From positions 453,808 through 517,807 of the forward strand of contig NZ_PYFP01000003.1 in the NCBI RefSeq assembly GCF_003056055.1: a stretch of 64,000 bases of DNA. The letters run 5' to 3'. Below the pieces are notes generated by a model, which was given only the letters and a program-made list of their open reading frames with translations, was not told the origin of the DNA and made no database searches. The position numbers and the translations under genes are program-made. Shown here piece by piece: positions 35,986-45,180 of this stretch; position 1 is the stretch's first letter; the number at the start of each line of letters is the position of its first letter. Source of the stretch: Glaciimonas sp. PCH181. GTDB taxonomy: Bacteria; Pseudomonadota; Gammaproteobacteria; Burkholderiales; Burkholderiaceae_D.

Positions 35986-36869
35986 GTACCTCCGCAATTG
36001 ATCTGTCGCAGCTGCCGGTGCCGAACATTATCGAAGCGCTCGACTTTGAGACAATTCTAGCCGCGCAGCTGGCCGACCTGATCGCACGCGATCCGGCCTT
36101 TAACGGCTTGCAAGAATCCGATCCCGCAATGAAGGTTTTACAAGTCACCGCCTACCGTGAATTACACGTGCGCCAACGCGTCAATGAAGCCGCCCGCGCC
36201 GTGATGCTGGCGTATGCAATGAAGGACGATCTCGATCATTTAGGCGCATTAATGGACGTGCCGCGTCTGCTGCTGTTACCCGCTGATCCAGACAAAGGAA
36301 AGGATGCCGTCATGGAATCCGATGCTGATTTCAGAAAACGCATCCAGCTGGCCCCGCAAGGCTTCTCAGTCGCCGGTCCGGAAGGCGCCTATATCTTCCA
36401 TGCGCTGGGGGCCGATGGCAAGGTGCTGGATGCCTCCGCCACCAGTCCATCGCCCGGCGTAGTGGTCGTCACGGTGTTATCGCGAGAAGGTGATGGCACC
36501 GCTTCGCCCGCATTAATTGACCGCGTCACCCGCCGCCTCGGTGCCGACGATGTACGTCCCTTAACCGACCATCTCATCGTCCGATCGGCGCAGATTGTCG
36601 ATTATCAGATTCGCGCTACGTTATTCACCTTTCCCGGTCCCGACGCAATGGTCGTCATTCAGGAAGCACAGCGACGGATGCAGCAATACGTCACCGATGC
36701 CCACCGCATTGGCCGTGTACCGACGTTGTCCGGCATTTACGCGGCCTTACACGTGGCCGGGGTCCAGCGCGTGGCATTGACCGCACCGACCGCCGATCTG
36801 GCCGTGTCACATCTTCAGGCCTCGTATTGCGACGATATCGCGGTCACTTATGGCGGCGTCTATGAGTAA
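35982..36869 (+). CDS. J: Baseplate assembly protein (P2 gpJ family)
   Basis: 295 residues, outer wedge of the baseplate. Conserved blocks: DLSQLPVPNIIEALDFETILA, DRVNEAARAVMLAYA-like VNEAARAVMLAYAMKDDLDHL, FRKRIQLAPQGFSVAGPEGAYIFHAL, and GVVVVTVLSREGDGTAS. It overlaps both W and I. Confidence 0.94.
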   Translation: MSTSAIDLSQLPVPNIIEALDFETILAAQLADLIARDPAFNGLQESDPAMKVLQVTAYRELHVRQRVNEAARAVMLAYAMKDDLDHLGALMDVPRLLLLPADPDKGKDAVMESDADFRKRIQLAPQGFSVAGPEGAYIFHALGADGKVLDASATSPSPGVVVVTVLSREGDGTASPALIDRVTRRLGADDVRPLTDHLIVRSAQIVDYQIRATLFTFPGPDAMVVIQEAQRRMQQYVTDAHRIGRVPTLSGIYAALHVAGVQRVALTAPTADLAVSHLQASYCDDIAVTYGGVYE

Positions 36870-37416
36870 GTCATGCAAGTCACTATTGCCACCGAACAGC
36901 ACGCCGCAAGAACGTGCGCTGGAAGCAACCTTAGCCCGCATTTCAGACGTGCCGGTGCCACTGCGCCAACTCTATAACGCCGATACCTGCCCGATCAATT
37001 TATTGCCGTGGCTGGCGTGGCAATTGTCGATAGACAACTGGAAACCGTACTGGAGCGAAGCCGTCCGCCGCGCCCGCGTGCGCAGCGCCATGACCATCCA
37101 TCGGCAAAAAGGCACCGCCAAATCGGTCAAGGATGTCGTCGCCGCTTTTGGTGGATCGATTCTTTTGCGGGAGTGGTGGCAGAAGACGCCAATGGGCGCG
37201 CCGCACACCTTCGATTTGCTGATGACGTTGACCGGCGCAGGCGGACAAACGGCGACCGCCGCCTTTGTCGATGACGTCATCGCCGAGGTCAACCGCACCA
37301 AACCAGTCCGCAGCCATTTTACGTTTACGCAAGGCACCCATACCCAGACCGCCATCGCCATCGTGACCGGGCTGCGCCCCGTAATCTATGCCCGTCTTAA
37401 CCTTACCGAAGCCTGA
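36862..37416 (+). CDS. I: Tail protein I, baseplate edge (P2 gpI family)
   Basis: 184 residues from the ATG at 36862, overlapping the J stop by eight bases; the frame reaches 36850. gpI connects the baseplate to the fibers. The motif LYNADTCPINLLPWLAWQLSIDNWKPYWSEAVRRARVRSAMTIHRQKGTAKSVKDVVAAFG is diagnostic. Confidence 0.94.
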   Translation: MSKSCKSLLPPNSTPQERALEATLARISDVPVPLRQLYNADTCPINLLPWLAWQLSIDNWKPYWSEAVRRARVRSAMTIHRQKGTAKSVKDVVAAFGGSILLREWWQKTPMGAPHTFDLLMTLTGAGGQTATAAFVDDVIAEVNRTKPVRSHFTFTQGTHTQTAIAIVTGLRPVIYARLNLTEA

Positions 37417-37423
37417 TTACCCT

Positions 37424-39193
37424 ATGTCCGGACTCCACATCATGACCACCACCGCAGGGCGTGCCGCGCTGGTCAACGCCGCACACGACGGCACCGCGCC
37501 GCTGACGATTGCAGAAATTGGCTTAACGGCCGCCGTTTTCACACCCAGCGAAGACATGACCAACTTGCCGGAGGAATTCAAACGCCTGCAAACCATCTCC
37601 GGCGAAGTCGTTGCAGCAGACACGATCCACGTCACGATCCGCGACGATGGCACGGACACCTACACGGTCCGCGGCATTGGCTACTGGCTGAGCAATGGCG
37701 TACTGCTGGGCGTCTACGGACAACCCGAACCGATCTTAGAAAAGTCGGCGCAATCGATGTTGCTGTTATCTGCCGATACGATCTTTACCACCATCAATGT
37801 AGCCGCGCTGACATTTGGCAACGCTAACTTTACCAATCCTCCGGCAAGTACTGAACGACAAGGTGTGGTTGCGTTGGCGACCGCAGTTGAAACCGTTGCA
37901 GGTATAGATAGCGTGCGCGCCGTCACCCCGGCCGCACTAACCCCGGCGCTGGCCCACACTATCGCCACGCACAAAGCCGAAGCCGATCCACATACGCAAT
38001 ATCTGACGCCGGAACGCGGCAATAAACTGTATTTCCGCACCCTGGCGGCCTACACCAACAGTGACACTGATTGCGATACGCTGATGGAAACCGGCGTGCG
38101 CGAAGTCTCCGTCGCCAACGATCGCGGCATGCTCGCCCATACCCATTTGCCATCAGGCTGCGAGGGCTATGGCACGCTGATGACTGTCGTTGGCGGCGCG
38201 TTCATCCGTCAGGTCTATAGCGATGGCGGTCTCGCACAAAGAACGTGGGAACGTACCGGCTATCTGAATGAAGCACCGCCCTTCAAAGGCCGCCCCTGGA
38301 AACTGGCATGGGATACAGTGACCTTCGATCCGGCATCCAAACAAAATACGCTAGGCTTTAGCCCGGTGCAGCAAGGCACTGGCATTCAACAAAATCCCAA
38401 TATAGTCAAAATCGGCTGGGCAAAAAACAGTCTTAAAGCAACCGTCGATGCCACCGATCTGGGCGACTTTGTATTCCAGAACAGGCTGAACGCCGATCTT
38501 GCACATTACCTGCCGCTGACCGGCGGCAACGTCGATGCGCTGGCGATTGCTGGAAAGCGCGCATTGACGCAAGGACAAAACGGCACATTACCCGATGGCG
38601 GAACGCCAATCATTGCCGATATAAATACGCCCCCGATGGGCTGGGCCACCTACACGTTAGAAGCGACCGCAAACCGTCCCAGTGCGTATGGACAAGTCTT
38701 CACTTCCTCGTTGAACGGCAGTATTGCGCCCGGTGGCGGTAACTGGCTTATGCAAAAGGCACATACCACCGATAACCAGATATTGACCCGCGTCAATATT
38801 AACGGTTGGACCGCATGGATCGAGGCGTGGACCGGCCAAAATTTTAATCCCGGCGATAAAGTCAGCGGCAGCGGCGGCATTCGGCTGCAATGGGAAGGGC
38901 GCAGTGGCAATCCGGCATGGGTGCACGGCGGCGATGATAATCCTGCCGATTGTGCGCTATATAACCCTGCCGGTTTTAGCGTCAATTACGCCACCACAGC
39001 CAGTTATGCGCATCAACTGGCGGGACCGGGCGTACAAGAAAATACAATCGGCTCTTACCGACTCAACAAAAATCATACGTCATCCGAGGTGGGTGTCGGC
39101 ACCTGGGAATTGCGCGGCGCGGCCTACGACTATGGCTCGGGCGGCGACGGCAACATCGGCACACGCATCTCTTTATGGCAAAGGGTCGGATAA
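37424..39193 (+). CDS. H: Tail fiber protein (P2 gpH-like N-terminus)
   Basis: 589 residues from the ATG at 37424; an ATG at 37388 in frame would overlap gene I. The N-terminal baseplate-attachment domain (MTTTAGRAALVNAAHDGTAPLTIAEIGLT and PEEFKRLQTISGEVVAADTIHVTIRDDGTDTYTVRGIGYWL) is conserved, while the distal part (Gly/Asn-rich, ending SLWQRVG) is variable and sets receptor specificity. The ADPHTQYLTPERGNK segment is typical of phage fibers. The stop overlaps the fiber-assembly gene (TAATG). Confidence 0.92.
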   Translation: MSGLHIMTTTAGRAALVNAAHDGTAPLTIAEIGLTAAVFTPSEDMTNLPEEFKRLQTISGEVVAADTIHVTIRDDGTDTYTVRGIGYWLSNGVLLGVYGQPEPILEKSAQSMLLLSADTIFTTINVAALTFGNANFTNPPASTERQGVVALATAVETVAGIDSVRAVTPAALTPALAHTIATHKAEADPHTQYLTPERGNKLYFRTLAAYTNSDTDCDTLMETGVREVSVANDRGMLAHTHLPSGCEGYGTLMTVVGGAFIRQVYSDGGLAQRTWERTGYLNEAPPFKGRPWKLAWDTVTFDPASKQNTLGFSPVQQGTGIQQNPNIVKIGWAKNSLKATVDATDLGDFVFQNRLNADLAHYLPLTGGNVDALAIAGKRALTQGQNGTLPDGGTPIIADINTPPMGWATYTLEATANRPSAYGQVFTSSLNGSIAPGGGNWLMQKAHTTDNQILTRVNINGWTAWIEAWTGQNFNPGDKVSGSGGIRLQWEGRSGNPAWVHGGDDNPADCALYNPAGFSVNYATTASYAHQLAGPGVQENTIGSYRLNKNHTSSEVGVGTWELRGAAYDYGSGGDGNIGTRISLWQRVG

Positions 39194-39708
39194 TGACAAA
39201 GCAAAAAAACCCCTCCTCTCTCACTGACATCGCATCGGACCTGACACCGCCGGTGGCGTCTGCTTCGGTTGCCCCAGCGGACCGTTTTAGCTATGCAGAT
39301 GTCCGCAATCCAGTGCGACAAGCTAACGGCATTCTGTGCGAAGTCAAATTCGACGCCAATCCGGATTACTGGCTCTTTCTGGCTGCGCCATACGATCCCG
39401 AAACACATGGCCGCGCCATTTATGCCGAATGCGTTGCCGGGCACTGGGGCGACGTTTCGGATTACTTCCCCACCGAAGCCGAGTTCTTCAACGCCGCCAC
39501 AGAGCGCATCGAACGAGCATTGCACCATGCCAGCAGCGCCATCACCAAATACCAGGATCGCATCGATATCGACGATGCCAGTGCGACTGATATCGCCTGC
39601 GCGCGCGCCTGGAAAATCTATCGCGTGGACTTACACCGCCTGCCCCGACAAAACCATTTTCCACACCGCATCACATGGCCGATCGCCCCCGACGCGCCAG
39701 CGGATTAA
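39193..39708 (+). CDS. Putative tail fiber assembly protein
   Basis: 171 residues at the place of P2 gene G, directly after the fiber gene and overlapping its stop by one base. The Ser/Pro-rich N-terminus is unusual; the core (RFSYADVRNPVRQANGILCEVKFDANPDYWLFLAAPYDPETHGRAIYAECVAGHWGD) contains no chaperone motif I can name. The function is inferred from position only. The start is taken at 39193; the frame reaches 39175. Confidence 0.65.
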   Translation: MTKQKNPSSLTDIASDLTPPVASASVAPADRFSYADVRNPVRQANGILCEVKFDANPDYWLFLAAPYDPETHGRAIYAECVAGHWGDVSDYFPTEAEFFNAATERIERALHHASSAITKYQDRIDIDDASATDIACARAWKIYRVDLHRLPRQNHFPHRITWPIAPDAPAD

Positions 39709-39738
39709 CCCGACTACTGACCAATCACAGGAATCAAT

Positions 39739-40911
39739 ATGGCAACCGATTACCACCACGGCGTGCGCGTCATCGAAATCAATCAAGGCACGCGCCCGAT
39801 CCGCACCATCAGCACCGCCGTCATCGGCTTAATTGCCACCGCCGGGGATGCCGATCCGGAGGCGTTCCCGTTAGACACGCCGGTACTGCTGACCAACGTC
39901 ATCGCCGCCCTCGGCAAAGCAGGCACGCAAGGCACGCTGCGTCGTGCCTTAGAAGCCATCGGCGCGCAAACCAAACCGTTCACCATTGTCGTCCGTGTCG
40001 CAGAAGGCGCAGACGACGCCGAAACCACCAGCAACGTGATCGGCACCGTCACCGCCAGCGGCAAATACACCGGCATCAAAGCATTGCTGGCCGCGCAAAG
40101 CAAACTCGGCATCAAGCCGCGCATTTTAGGTGCGCCCGGACTCGATACCAAACCTGTCACCAATGCGCTCGTCAGCGTGGCGCAACAACTGCGTGCGTTC
40201 GTCTACGCATCGGCCCACGGTTGCCTGACCAAAGAAGATGCCGTCGCCTATCGTAAAGATTTCGGCCAGCGCGAACTGATGCTGATGTGGCCGGATTTCA
40301 TCAGTTGGGATACCGCCACCAACGCCGACACCAGCGTTCCGGCCGTCGCCTACGCGTTGGGCTTGCGCGCCAAAATCGACGAGGAAACCGGCTGGCACAA
40401 AACACTATCGAACATGGTCGTCAACGGCCCGACCGGCATCAGCAGCGACGTCTTCTGGGACCTGCAAGATCCGGCCACCGACGCCGGTTATCTGAATGGC
40501 AAAGAAGTCACCACCTTGATCAACAACGGCGGCTTTCGTTTCTGGGGATCGCGCACGTGTGAAGTGCCGGAATTTTTCTTCTTTGAGAACTACACCCGCA
40601 CCGCGCAGGTATTAGCCGACACCATCGCCGAAGCCCACTTTAGTTATGTCGACAAGCCGCTGCATCCGTCGCTGGTCAAAGACCTGATCGAAAGCATCAA
40701 TGCGAAATTTCGTGATCTCAAAGCGCAGGGATACATCATCGACGGCACCGCCTGGTATGACGAACAATTCAACAGCAAAGAAACGTTGAAGTCCGGCAAG
40801 CTGGCAATTGACTACGATTACACGCCCGTCCCGCCGTTAGAAAATCTGACCTTCCAGCAACGCATTACCGACCGTTATCTGGCCGATTTCGCCAGCCGCA
40901 TCACGGCATAA
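39739..40911 (+). CDS. FI: Tail sheath protein (P2 gpFI family)
   Basis: 390 residues, contractile sheath subunit. N-terminal HHGVRVIEINQGTRPIRTISTAVIGLIATAGDADPEAFPLDTPVLLTN and the C-terminal LDGTAWYD-like IDGTAWYDEQFNSKETLKSGKLAIDYDYTPVPPLENLTFQQRITDRYL match the family. Ribosome site AGGAA precedes the ATG. It begins the tail-shaft block. Confidence 0.95.
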   Translation: MATDYHHGVRVIEINQGTRPIRTISTAVIGLIATAGDADPEAFPLDTPVLLTNVIAALGKAGTQGTLRRALEAIGAQTKPFTIVVRVAEGADDAETTSNVIGTVTASGKYTGIKALLAAQSKLGIKPRILGAPGLDTKPVTNALVSVAQQLRAFVYASAHGCLTKEDAVAYRKDFGQRELMLMWPDFISWDTATNADTSVPAVAYALGLRAKIDEETGWHKTLSNMVVNGPTGISSDVFWDLQDPATDAGYLNGKEVTTLINNGGFRFWGSRTCEVPEFFFFENYTRTAQVLADTIAEAHFSYVDKPLHPSLVKDLIESINAKFRDLKAQGYIIDGTAWYDEQFNSKETLKSGKLAIDYDYTPVPPLENLTFQQRITDRYLADFASRITA

Positions 40912-40938
40912 ACACGTCCTTACCAATCGGAAACTATC

Positions 40939-41448
40939 ATGGGCCTACCCCGCAAACTCAAAGACTTTAATCTCTTCAACGACGGCGCAGCCTACATCGG
41001 GCTGGTGCCAGAACTGACCTTGCCCAAACTCAGCCGCAAGATGGAAGAGTACCGCGCCGGCGGCATGTCCGGCCCGGTCATGGTCGACATGGGCAACGAA
41101 GCATTGACGCTGGAATGGACCGCTGGCGGCCTGATCCTCGAAGCCCTTGCGCAATACGCCGCCAAATCGCATAACGCCGTCCAGCTGCGCTTCGCCGGTG
41201 CATTTCAGAATGACGACACCGGCGAAGTATCCGCAGTCGAAGTCGTCGTGCGCGGTCGCCATAAAGAAATCGATATGGGGTCGTGCAAGGTCGGTGACGA
41301 CACCACGCATAAATTTACCACCGCCTGTAGTTACTACAAATTGACGGTCGATAACGTCGAACTGATCGAACTCGACTTCATGAACAGTATCGAAAAAATC
41401 AAGGGTCTCAGCGTCAACGACAGCCTGCGTAAAGCAATCGGCTTGTAA
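40939..41448 (+). CDS. FII: Tail tube protein (P2 gpFII family)
   Basis: 169 residues forming the inner tube. MGLPRKLKDFNLFNDGAAYIGLVPELTLPKLSRKMEEYRAGGMSGPVMVDMGNEALTLEWTAGG is the family signature. It follows the sheath gene by 27 bases. Confidence 0.95.
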   Translation: MGLPRKLKDFNLFNDGAAYIGLVPELTLPKLSRKMEEYRAGGMSGPVMVDMGNEALTLEWTAGGLILEALAQYAAKSHNAVQLRFAGAFQNDDTGEVSAVEVVVRGRHKEIDMGSCKVGDDTTHKFTTACSYYKLTVDNVELIELDFMNSIEKIKGLSVNDSLRKAIGL

Positions 41449-41500
41449 GCCAGACCACCCTCTTTATGTCATCCAACATCCACTAGAAAAAGATCACACC

Positions 41501-41830
41501 ATGCCAAAAAATACCGCTGCAACAATCTCCGTCAATGCGAACTTCGTGACAGTCACTCTGGACGAACCACTCCAGCGCGGCGATACCGTCATCACCACCA
41601 TCCAGCTACGCAAACCAAAAGCCGGAGAACTACGCGGCGTCTCGCTAGTCGATGTCGCCAACCTCGATGTCATGGCGCTGCAAAAAGTCTTACCCCGCAT
41701 CACGCAACCGATCTTAACAACGCAAGACGTGAACAATCTCGACCTCGCCGATCTGATGGCGCTGGGTGCCGAGGTGGCCTATTTTTTAGCCAAGAAAGCG
41801 GATCGGAACATGGTCTCCCAGACTGTGTAG
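41501..41830 (+). CDS. E: Tail assembly protein E (P2 gpE family), with frameshift to E'
   Basis: 109 residues; tail tape-measure chaperone. Conserved KPKAGELRGVSLVDVANLDVMALQKVLPRITQPILT. Near the 3' end the codons TAT TTT TTA contain the slippery heptamer T TTT TTA (41782-41788). A -1 shift there enters a frame that is open through and in phase with gpE', giving an E+E' fusion as established for P2. Confidence 0.93.
   Translation: MPKNTAATISVNANFVTVTLDEPLQRGDTVITTIQLRKPKAGELRGVSLVDVANLDVMALQKVLPRITQPILTTQDVNNLDLADLMALGAEVAYFLAKKADRNMVSQTV
41782..41788 (+). other. Programmed -1 frameshift site in gene E
   Basis: T TTT TTA in the E frame. After slippage the -1 frame reads SQESGSEHGLPDCVENAM and continues into E' with no stop. 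Confidence 0.8.
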
Positions 41831-41838
41831 AAAACGCG

Positions 41839-41955
41839 ATGGCAGACATTGCCGTGGTGTTCCATTGGGACCCGGCGGCAATGGCTGATTTTGAGATCAG
41901 TGAATTAATGGACTGGCGTGAACGCGCCCGCCTGCGCAATACAGCAGAGCAATAA
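41839..41955 (+). CDS. E': Tail protein E' (P2 gpE' family)
   Basis: 38 residues (MADIAVVFHWDPAAMADFEISELMDWRERARLRNTAEQ) in the -1 frame relative to E. The short GpE family pattern (HWxPxxMxxMxxxELxxWRERA) is clear. Made mainly as the C-terminal extension of E by frameshifting and possibly also from its own ATG. Confidence 0.88.
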   Translation: MADIAVVFHWDPAAMADFEISELMDWRERARLRNTAEQ

Positions 41956-42002
41956 GCAGAACAATAAGTAGAGCCATAAACGAAAGAATAAGCGGAGTAA
42001 AA

Positions 42003-43559
42003 ATGGCGGACCTGAGACTACAAGTCATCCTGACAGCGCTGGACAAAGTTACCGGTCCGCTCAAAAAAATCCGGGGCGCAGCCACGCCCACGTCCAAGGC
42101 ACTGAAAGCAACCCACGACAGACTAAAAGAACTGAACAAACAGCAAGGCGCAACCGGCAAGTTCCGTGAATTGCATGCCGGACTAATCGCCACGTCAGAC
42201 AAATTAAAGACCGCGCAAATCAAAGTGAATGATTTGGCGAAAGAACTTAAAGCGGTGGTGAACCCCACCAAAGAAATGACAAGAAGTTTCGAGAGCGCCC
42301 AAACAGCCGCCAAAAAACTCAAAGAACAATGCCATCAGGACCGGATCAAACTGCAAGGCCTGCGCGACGAGATGGCAAAAGCCGGGGTTCAGACCGGCGC
42401 ACTCCGTGGCGCGATCACCAATGCAGGCAAAAGCAGTGCTAATTTCGCGCAGCATCAACGCCAGTTGCGCACCGAGATCGCTGCCACCACCGCCAGAATG
42501 GAAGAACAAAAACGGCAACTGACCGCCGTCGCCCACCAGCAGGAACGCATGGCAAAAGTGCGCGCCCGGTTTGACAAAACCCGCCAATTTGCAGGCAAGG
42601 CGGCTACCGTCGGCGTAACCAGTGGCGCGTTAGGCGGCGGCCTGTTAATGGGCGCTAAAAGAATGCTCACGCCCGGCATCGACTTCAACGCCGCCATGTC
42701 CCGTGTGCAGGCATTGACCGGCCTCGATCAACGGTCCGGTGACTTCAAAGGGTTGCGTCAGCAATCGCGCGATCTGGGCGCGTCGTCCAGTTACACCGCC
42801 ACCGAAGCCGCACAAGGGCAAGGCTATCTGGCGATGGCAGGCTTCAGGCCCAAAGAGATTCTGCACGCCATGCCAACCATCTTATCGGTGGCAAAAGCGG
42901 GTGACAGTGACCTGGCGCGCACCGCCGATATCTCGTCGGATATCCTGACCAGTTTCGGTCTGCAAGCCGATCAGATGACCCGGGTCGGCGATGTGCTGAC
43001 AATGACCTTTACGACCGCCAACACCAATCTGGAAATGCTGGGCGACACGATGAAATATGTCGGCCCGGTGGCAACAGCGGCGGGCATGTCGTTAGAACAG
43101 GCCTCGGCTATGGCGGGTCTATTGGGCAACGCCGGGATTAAAAGCAGTCAGGCCGGGACCACATTACGGTCGATGATCCTGCGGCTGGCTGCGCCCACTT
43201 CCAGGGCTGGTGCGGCCCTCAAAGAACTCGGCATCAATGCCCGCGATATGCAGGGCAATGTGCGCGATATTCCCAGCCTGTTGCGCGATGTCGCCACTGC
43301 CACCAAAAACATGGGCAGCGGCCAGCGGCTTGATTTCATCAAACAAATATTCGGTGAAGAACCCGCCGCCGGAATGGCCGCACTGATCGAAAAGCAAGGC
43401 GCCGAAGGGATCAACAAATACGTTGCCATCATCGAAAACGCCAAAGGCATCGCAAAAAAAAACGGCAGCCGTTATGGCCGAAAATTTAGCGGGCGACTTG
43501 CAAACGCTGAAATCCTCTTGGGAAGATCTGGGTATTACCGCATCGGATTCCATGGATAG
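42003..43559 (+). CDS. T: Tape-measure protein (P2 gpT family), N-terminal part, frame broken near 43454
   Basis: 518 codons; the genuine gpT sequence ends near residue 485 and the last 33 residues are out of frame. gpT sets tail length and is injected with DNA. The N-terminal coiled coil (about 10-200) leads into a TMP domain: DFNAAMSRVQALTGLDQRSGDFKGLRQQSRDLGASSSYTATEAAQGQGYLAMAGF and LGNAGIKSSQAGTTLRSMILRLAAPT. At a run of nine A (43454-43462) the frame leaves and the second half continues in the +1 frame. Removing one A would restore a single gene of about 880 residues. Confidence 0.88.
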   Translation: MADLRLQVILTALDKVTGPLKKIRGAATPTSKALKATHDRLKELNKQQGATGKFRELHAGLIATSDKLKTAQIKVNDLAKELKAVVNPTKEMTRSFESAQTAAKKLKEQCHQDRIKLQGLRDEMAKAGVQTGALRGAITNAGKSSANFAQHQRQLRTEIAATTARMEEQKRQLTAVAHQQERMAKVRARFDKTRQFAGKAATVGVTSGALGGGLLMGAKRMLTPGIDFNAAMSRVQALTGLDQRSGDFKGLRQQSRDLGASSSYTATEAAQGQGYLAMAGFRPKEILHAMPTILSVAKAGDSDLARTADISSDILTSFGLQADQMTRVGDVLTMTFTTANTNLEMLGDTMKYVGPVATAAGMSLEQASAMAGLLGNAGIKSSQAGTTLRSMILRLAAPTSRAGAALKELGINARDMQGNVRDIPSLLRDVATATKNMGSGQRLDFIKQIFGEEPAAGMAALIEKQGAEGINKYVAIIENAKGIAKKNGSRYGRKFSGRLANAEILLGRSGYYRIGFHG

Positions 43560-44643
43560 CCCGTTACGCAAGGTCACCAAGGAAATCACGGAAATCATCC
43601 GCAACACCAGCAAGTGGATGCAAAACAATCCTGAACTGACCGCCACGCTGCTCAAAATTGCCCTTATCATCGGCGTCGTTCTGGCGGTCGTCGGCATGCT
43701 GGCGTTGGCACTGGCGACCATTGCCGTGCCTCTCGCCGTTGTCAAAGTGGCGTTCGGGATACTCGGCATTAAGGGCGGTGGCGTCGTCCGCGCAATCAAA
43801 AATATTGGTAAAGCGTTCTCTTTTGTTGGAAAATTGCTGCTGAGAAACCCCCTATTTATCGCCATTGCATTACTCGCCATCGCCGCCTATCTGATTTATA
43901 AAAACTGGGAGCCGATCAAACAGTTTTTTAGTGATCTCTGGGATAAGGTCACCGCCATCTTTGAGATCGTATGGGACAAGATCAAAGCAATTTGCAAAGG
44001 GCTGTGGGATGACGTCAAAACCGCGTTCAGTGGCGGGATTGCGGGAGTCGGTGCGCTGATCCTCAACTGGTCGCCAATCGGACTGTTCTATACCGCCTTT
44101 GCCGCAGTCATGCGCTATTTCGGGGTGGAGATGCCAGATAAATTTACAGAGTTTGGCGGCAACATCATTTCAGGACTGATCAAAGGCCTGCGCAACAAAT
44201 TCCCTTTGCTAGATTCTATCGCCACCGGCATCGCCAGGATCCTCCCCAAAGCCGCTACAGAAAAAGACAGCATCAACAGCCCAAGCCGTCAGTTTGCCGG
44301 ATACGGCGCTAACCACGGACAAGGCCGCACCATCGGACTGCAACGCAATAAGCGTGCGCCGATTAATCCAGCCAGCGACATGGCAAAGCGCCTCTCCCAA
44401 TTGCGTGCCGGGATCGCCATCGGTGCAGCGACCATGCCCGCGATGGCGTTCAATGTCCACCCGCCATTAGCACCGCGTGCAGCCGGCAGCGGCATGGTCG
44501 TGCACGGCGACACCAACCAGATCACCATTCAGGCACCCCCCGGCATGGATGAAAACGCCATCGCGCGATCAGTTGCCAACGCGCTGGAACAACGTGATCG
44601 TAAAAAGGCCGCGCGCCTGCGTTCCAGCCTGCATGACTACTAA
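43423..44643 (+). CDS. T: Tape-measure protein (P2 gpT family), C-terminal part
   Basis: Continuation of gpT in the +1 frame; true homology starts just after the A9 run (KKTAAVMAENLAGDLQTLKSSWEDLGI). The frame start at 43423 is nominal; the first good internal ATG is 43474. It contains strongly hydrophobic helices (LLKIALIIGVVLAVVGMLALALATIAVPLAVV and LFIAIALLAIAAYLIY), which help DNA cross the host membrane, and repeated W-D-K segments. The C-terminus is basic (RDRKKAARLRSSLHDY). Confidence 0.85.
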   Translation: MPSSKTPKASQKKTAAVMAENLAGDLQTLKSSWEDLGITASDSMDSPLRKVTKEITEIIRNTSKWMQNNPELTATLLKIALIIGVVLAVVGMLALALATIAVPLAVVKVAFGILGIKGGGVVRAIKNIGKAFSFVGKLLLRNPLFIAIALLAIAAYLIYKNWEPIKQFFSDLWDKVTAIFEIVWDKIKAICKGLWDDVKTAFSGGIAGVGALILNWSPIGLFYTAFAAVMRYFGVEMPDKFTEFGGNIISGLIKGLRNKFPLLDSIATGIARILPKAATEKDSINSPSRQFAGYGANHGQGRTIGLQRNKRAPINPASDMAKRLSQLRAGIAIGAATMPAMAFNVHPPLAPRAAGSGMVVHGDTNQITIQAPPGMDENAIARSVANALEQRDRKKAARLRSSLHDY

Positions 44644-44661
44644 ACTTTAAGGAGCATTGCC

Positions 44662-45180
44662 ATGATGATGTGCCTCGGCATGTTCGTATTTAGCCTGCCC
44701 ACGCTGGCGTATCAGGAGTTGCAGCGCCAGACCGCCTGGAAGCACGTCAGCAACGCCCGTGTCGGCGCGCGTGACGCCTGGCAATACACCGGCAAGGGCG
44801 ACGACACCATCACGCTGTCCGGCTGGATCGCGCCGGAACTGACCGGCTCGTTGTATTCGCTCGACGCGGTGCGCCTGATGGCCGATACCGGCAAATCGTG
44901 GATATTAATACAGGGCACCGGCCGGATTTACGGCGCATTCGTCATCACCGGCATGACCGAAGGCCGCAGCCTGCTAGCACGTAATGGCGATGCGGGCCGG
45001 GTGGAATTCTCTATCAGCTTGACACGCACCGATGAATCCGTATTAAGCATGCTGGGCGGATTGGGCAATCTGGGCAGCATCAAAAACATGCTCAGTCTGG
45101 AAGGGATCGGCAAGACCGTCACCGGTGCGGTCGGCAACATCGTGGGCAATGCTGTCGGTGGCATCGGCAAACAATTATGA
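44662..45180 (+). CDS. U: Tail protein U (P2 gpU family)
   Basis: 172 residues. Tail-terminus protein. MCLGMFVFSLPTLAYQELQRQTAWKHVSNARVGARDAWQYTGKGDDTITLSGWIAPELTGSLYSLDAVRLMADTGKSWILIQGTGRIYGAFVITGM is the family signature. A Gly-rich C-terminus follows. Ribosome site AAGGAG; the stop overlaps D. Confidence 0.94.
   Translation: MMMCLGMFVFSLPTLAYQELQRQTAWKHVSNARVGARDAWQYTGKGDDTITLSGWIAPELTGSLYSLDAVRLMADTGKSWILIQGTGRIYGAFVITGMTEGRSLLARNGDAGRVEFSISLTRTDESVLSMLGGLGNLGSIKNMLSLEGIGKTVTGAVGNIVGNAVGGIGKQL

Noticed and set aside
39675..40256. 193-codon Arg/His-rich frame overlapping the sheath gene
   Set aside because: Out-of-frame shadow typical of G+C-rich coding DNA.
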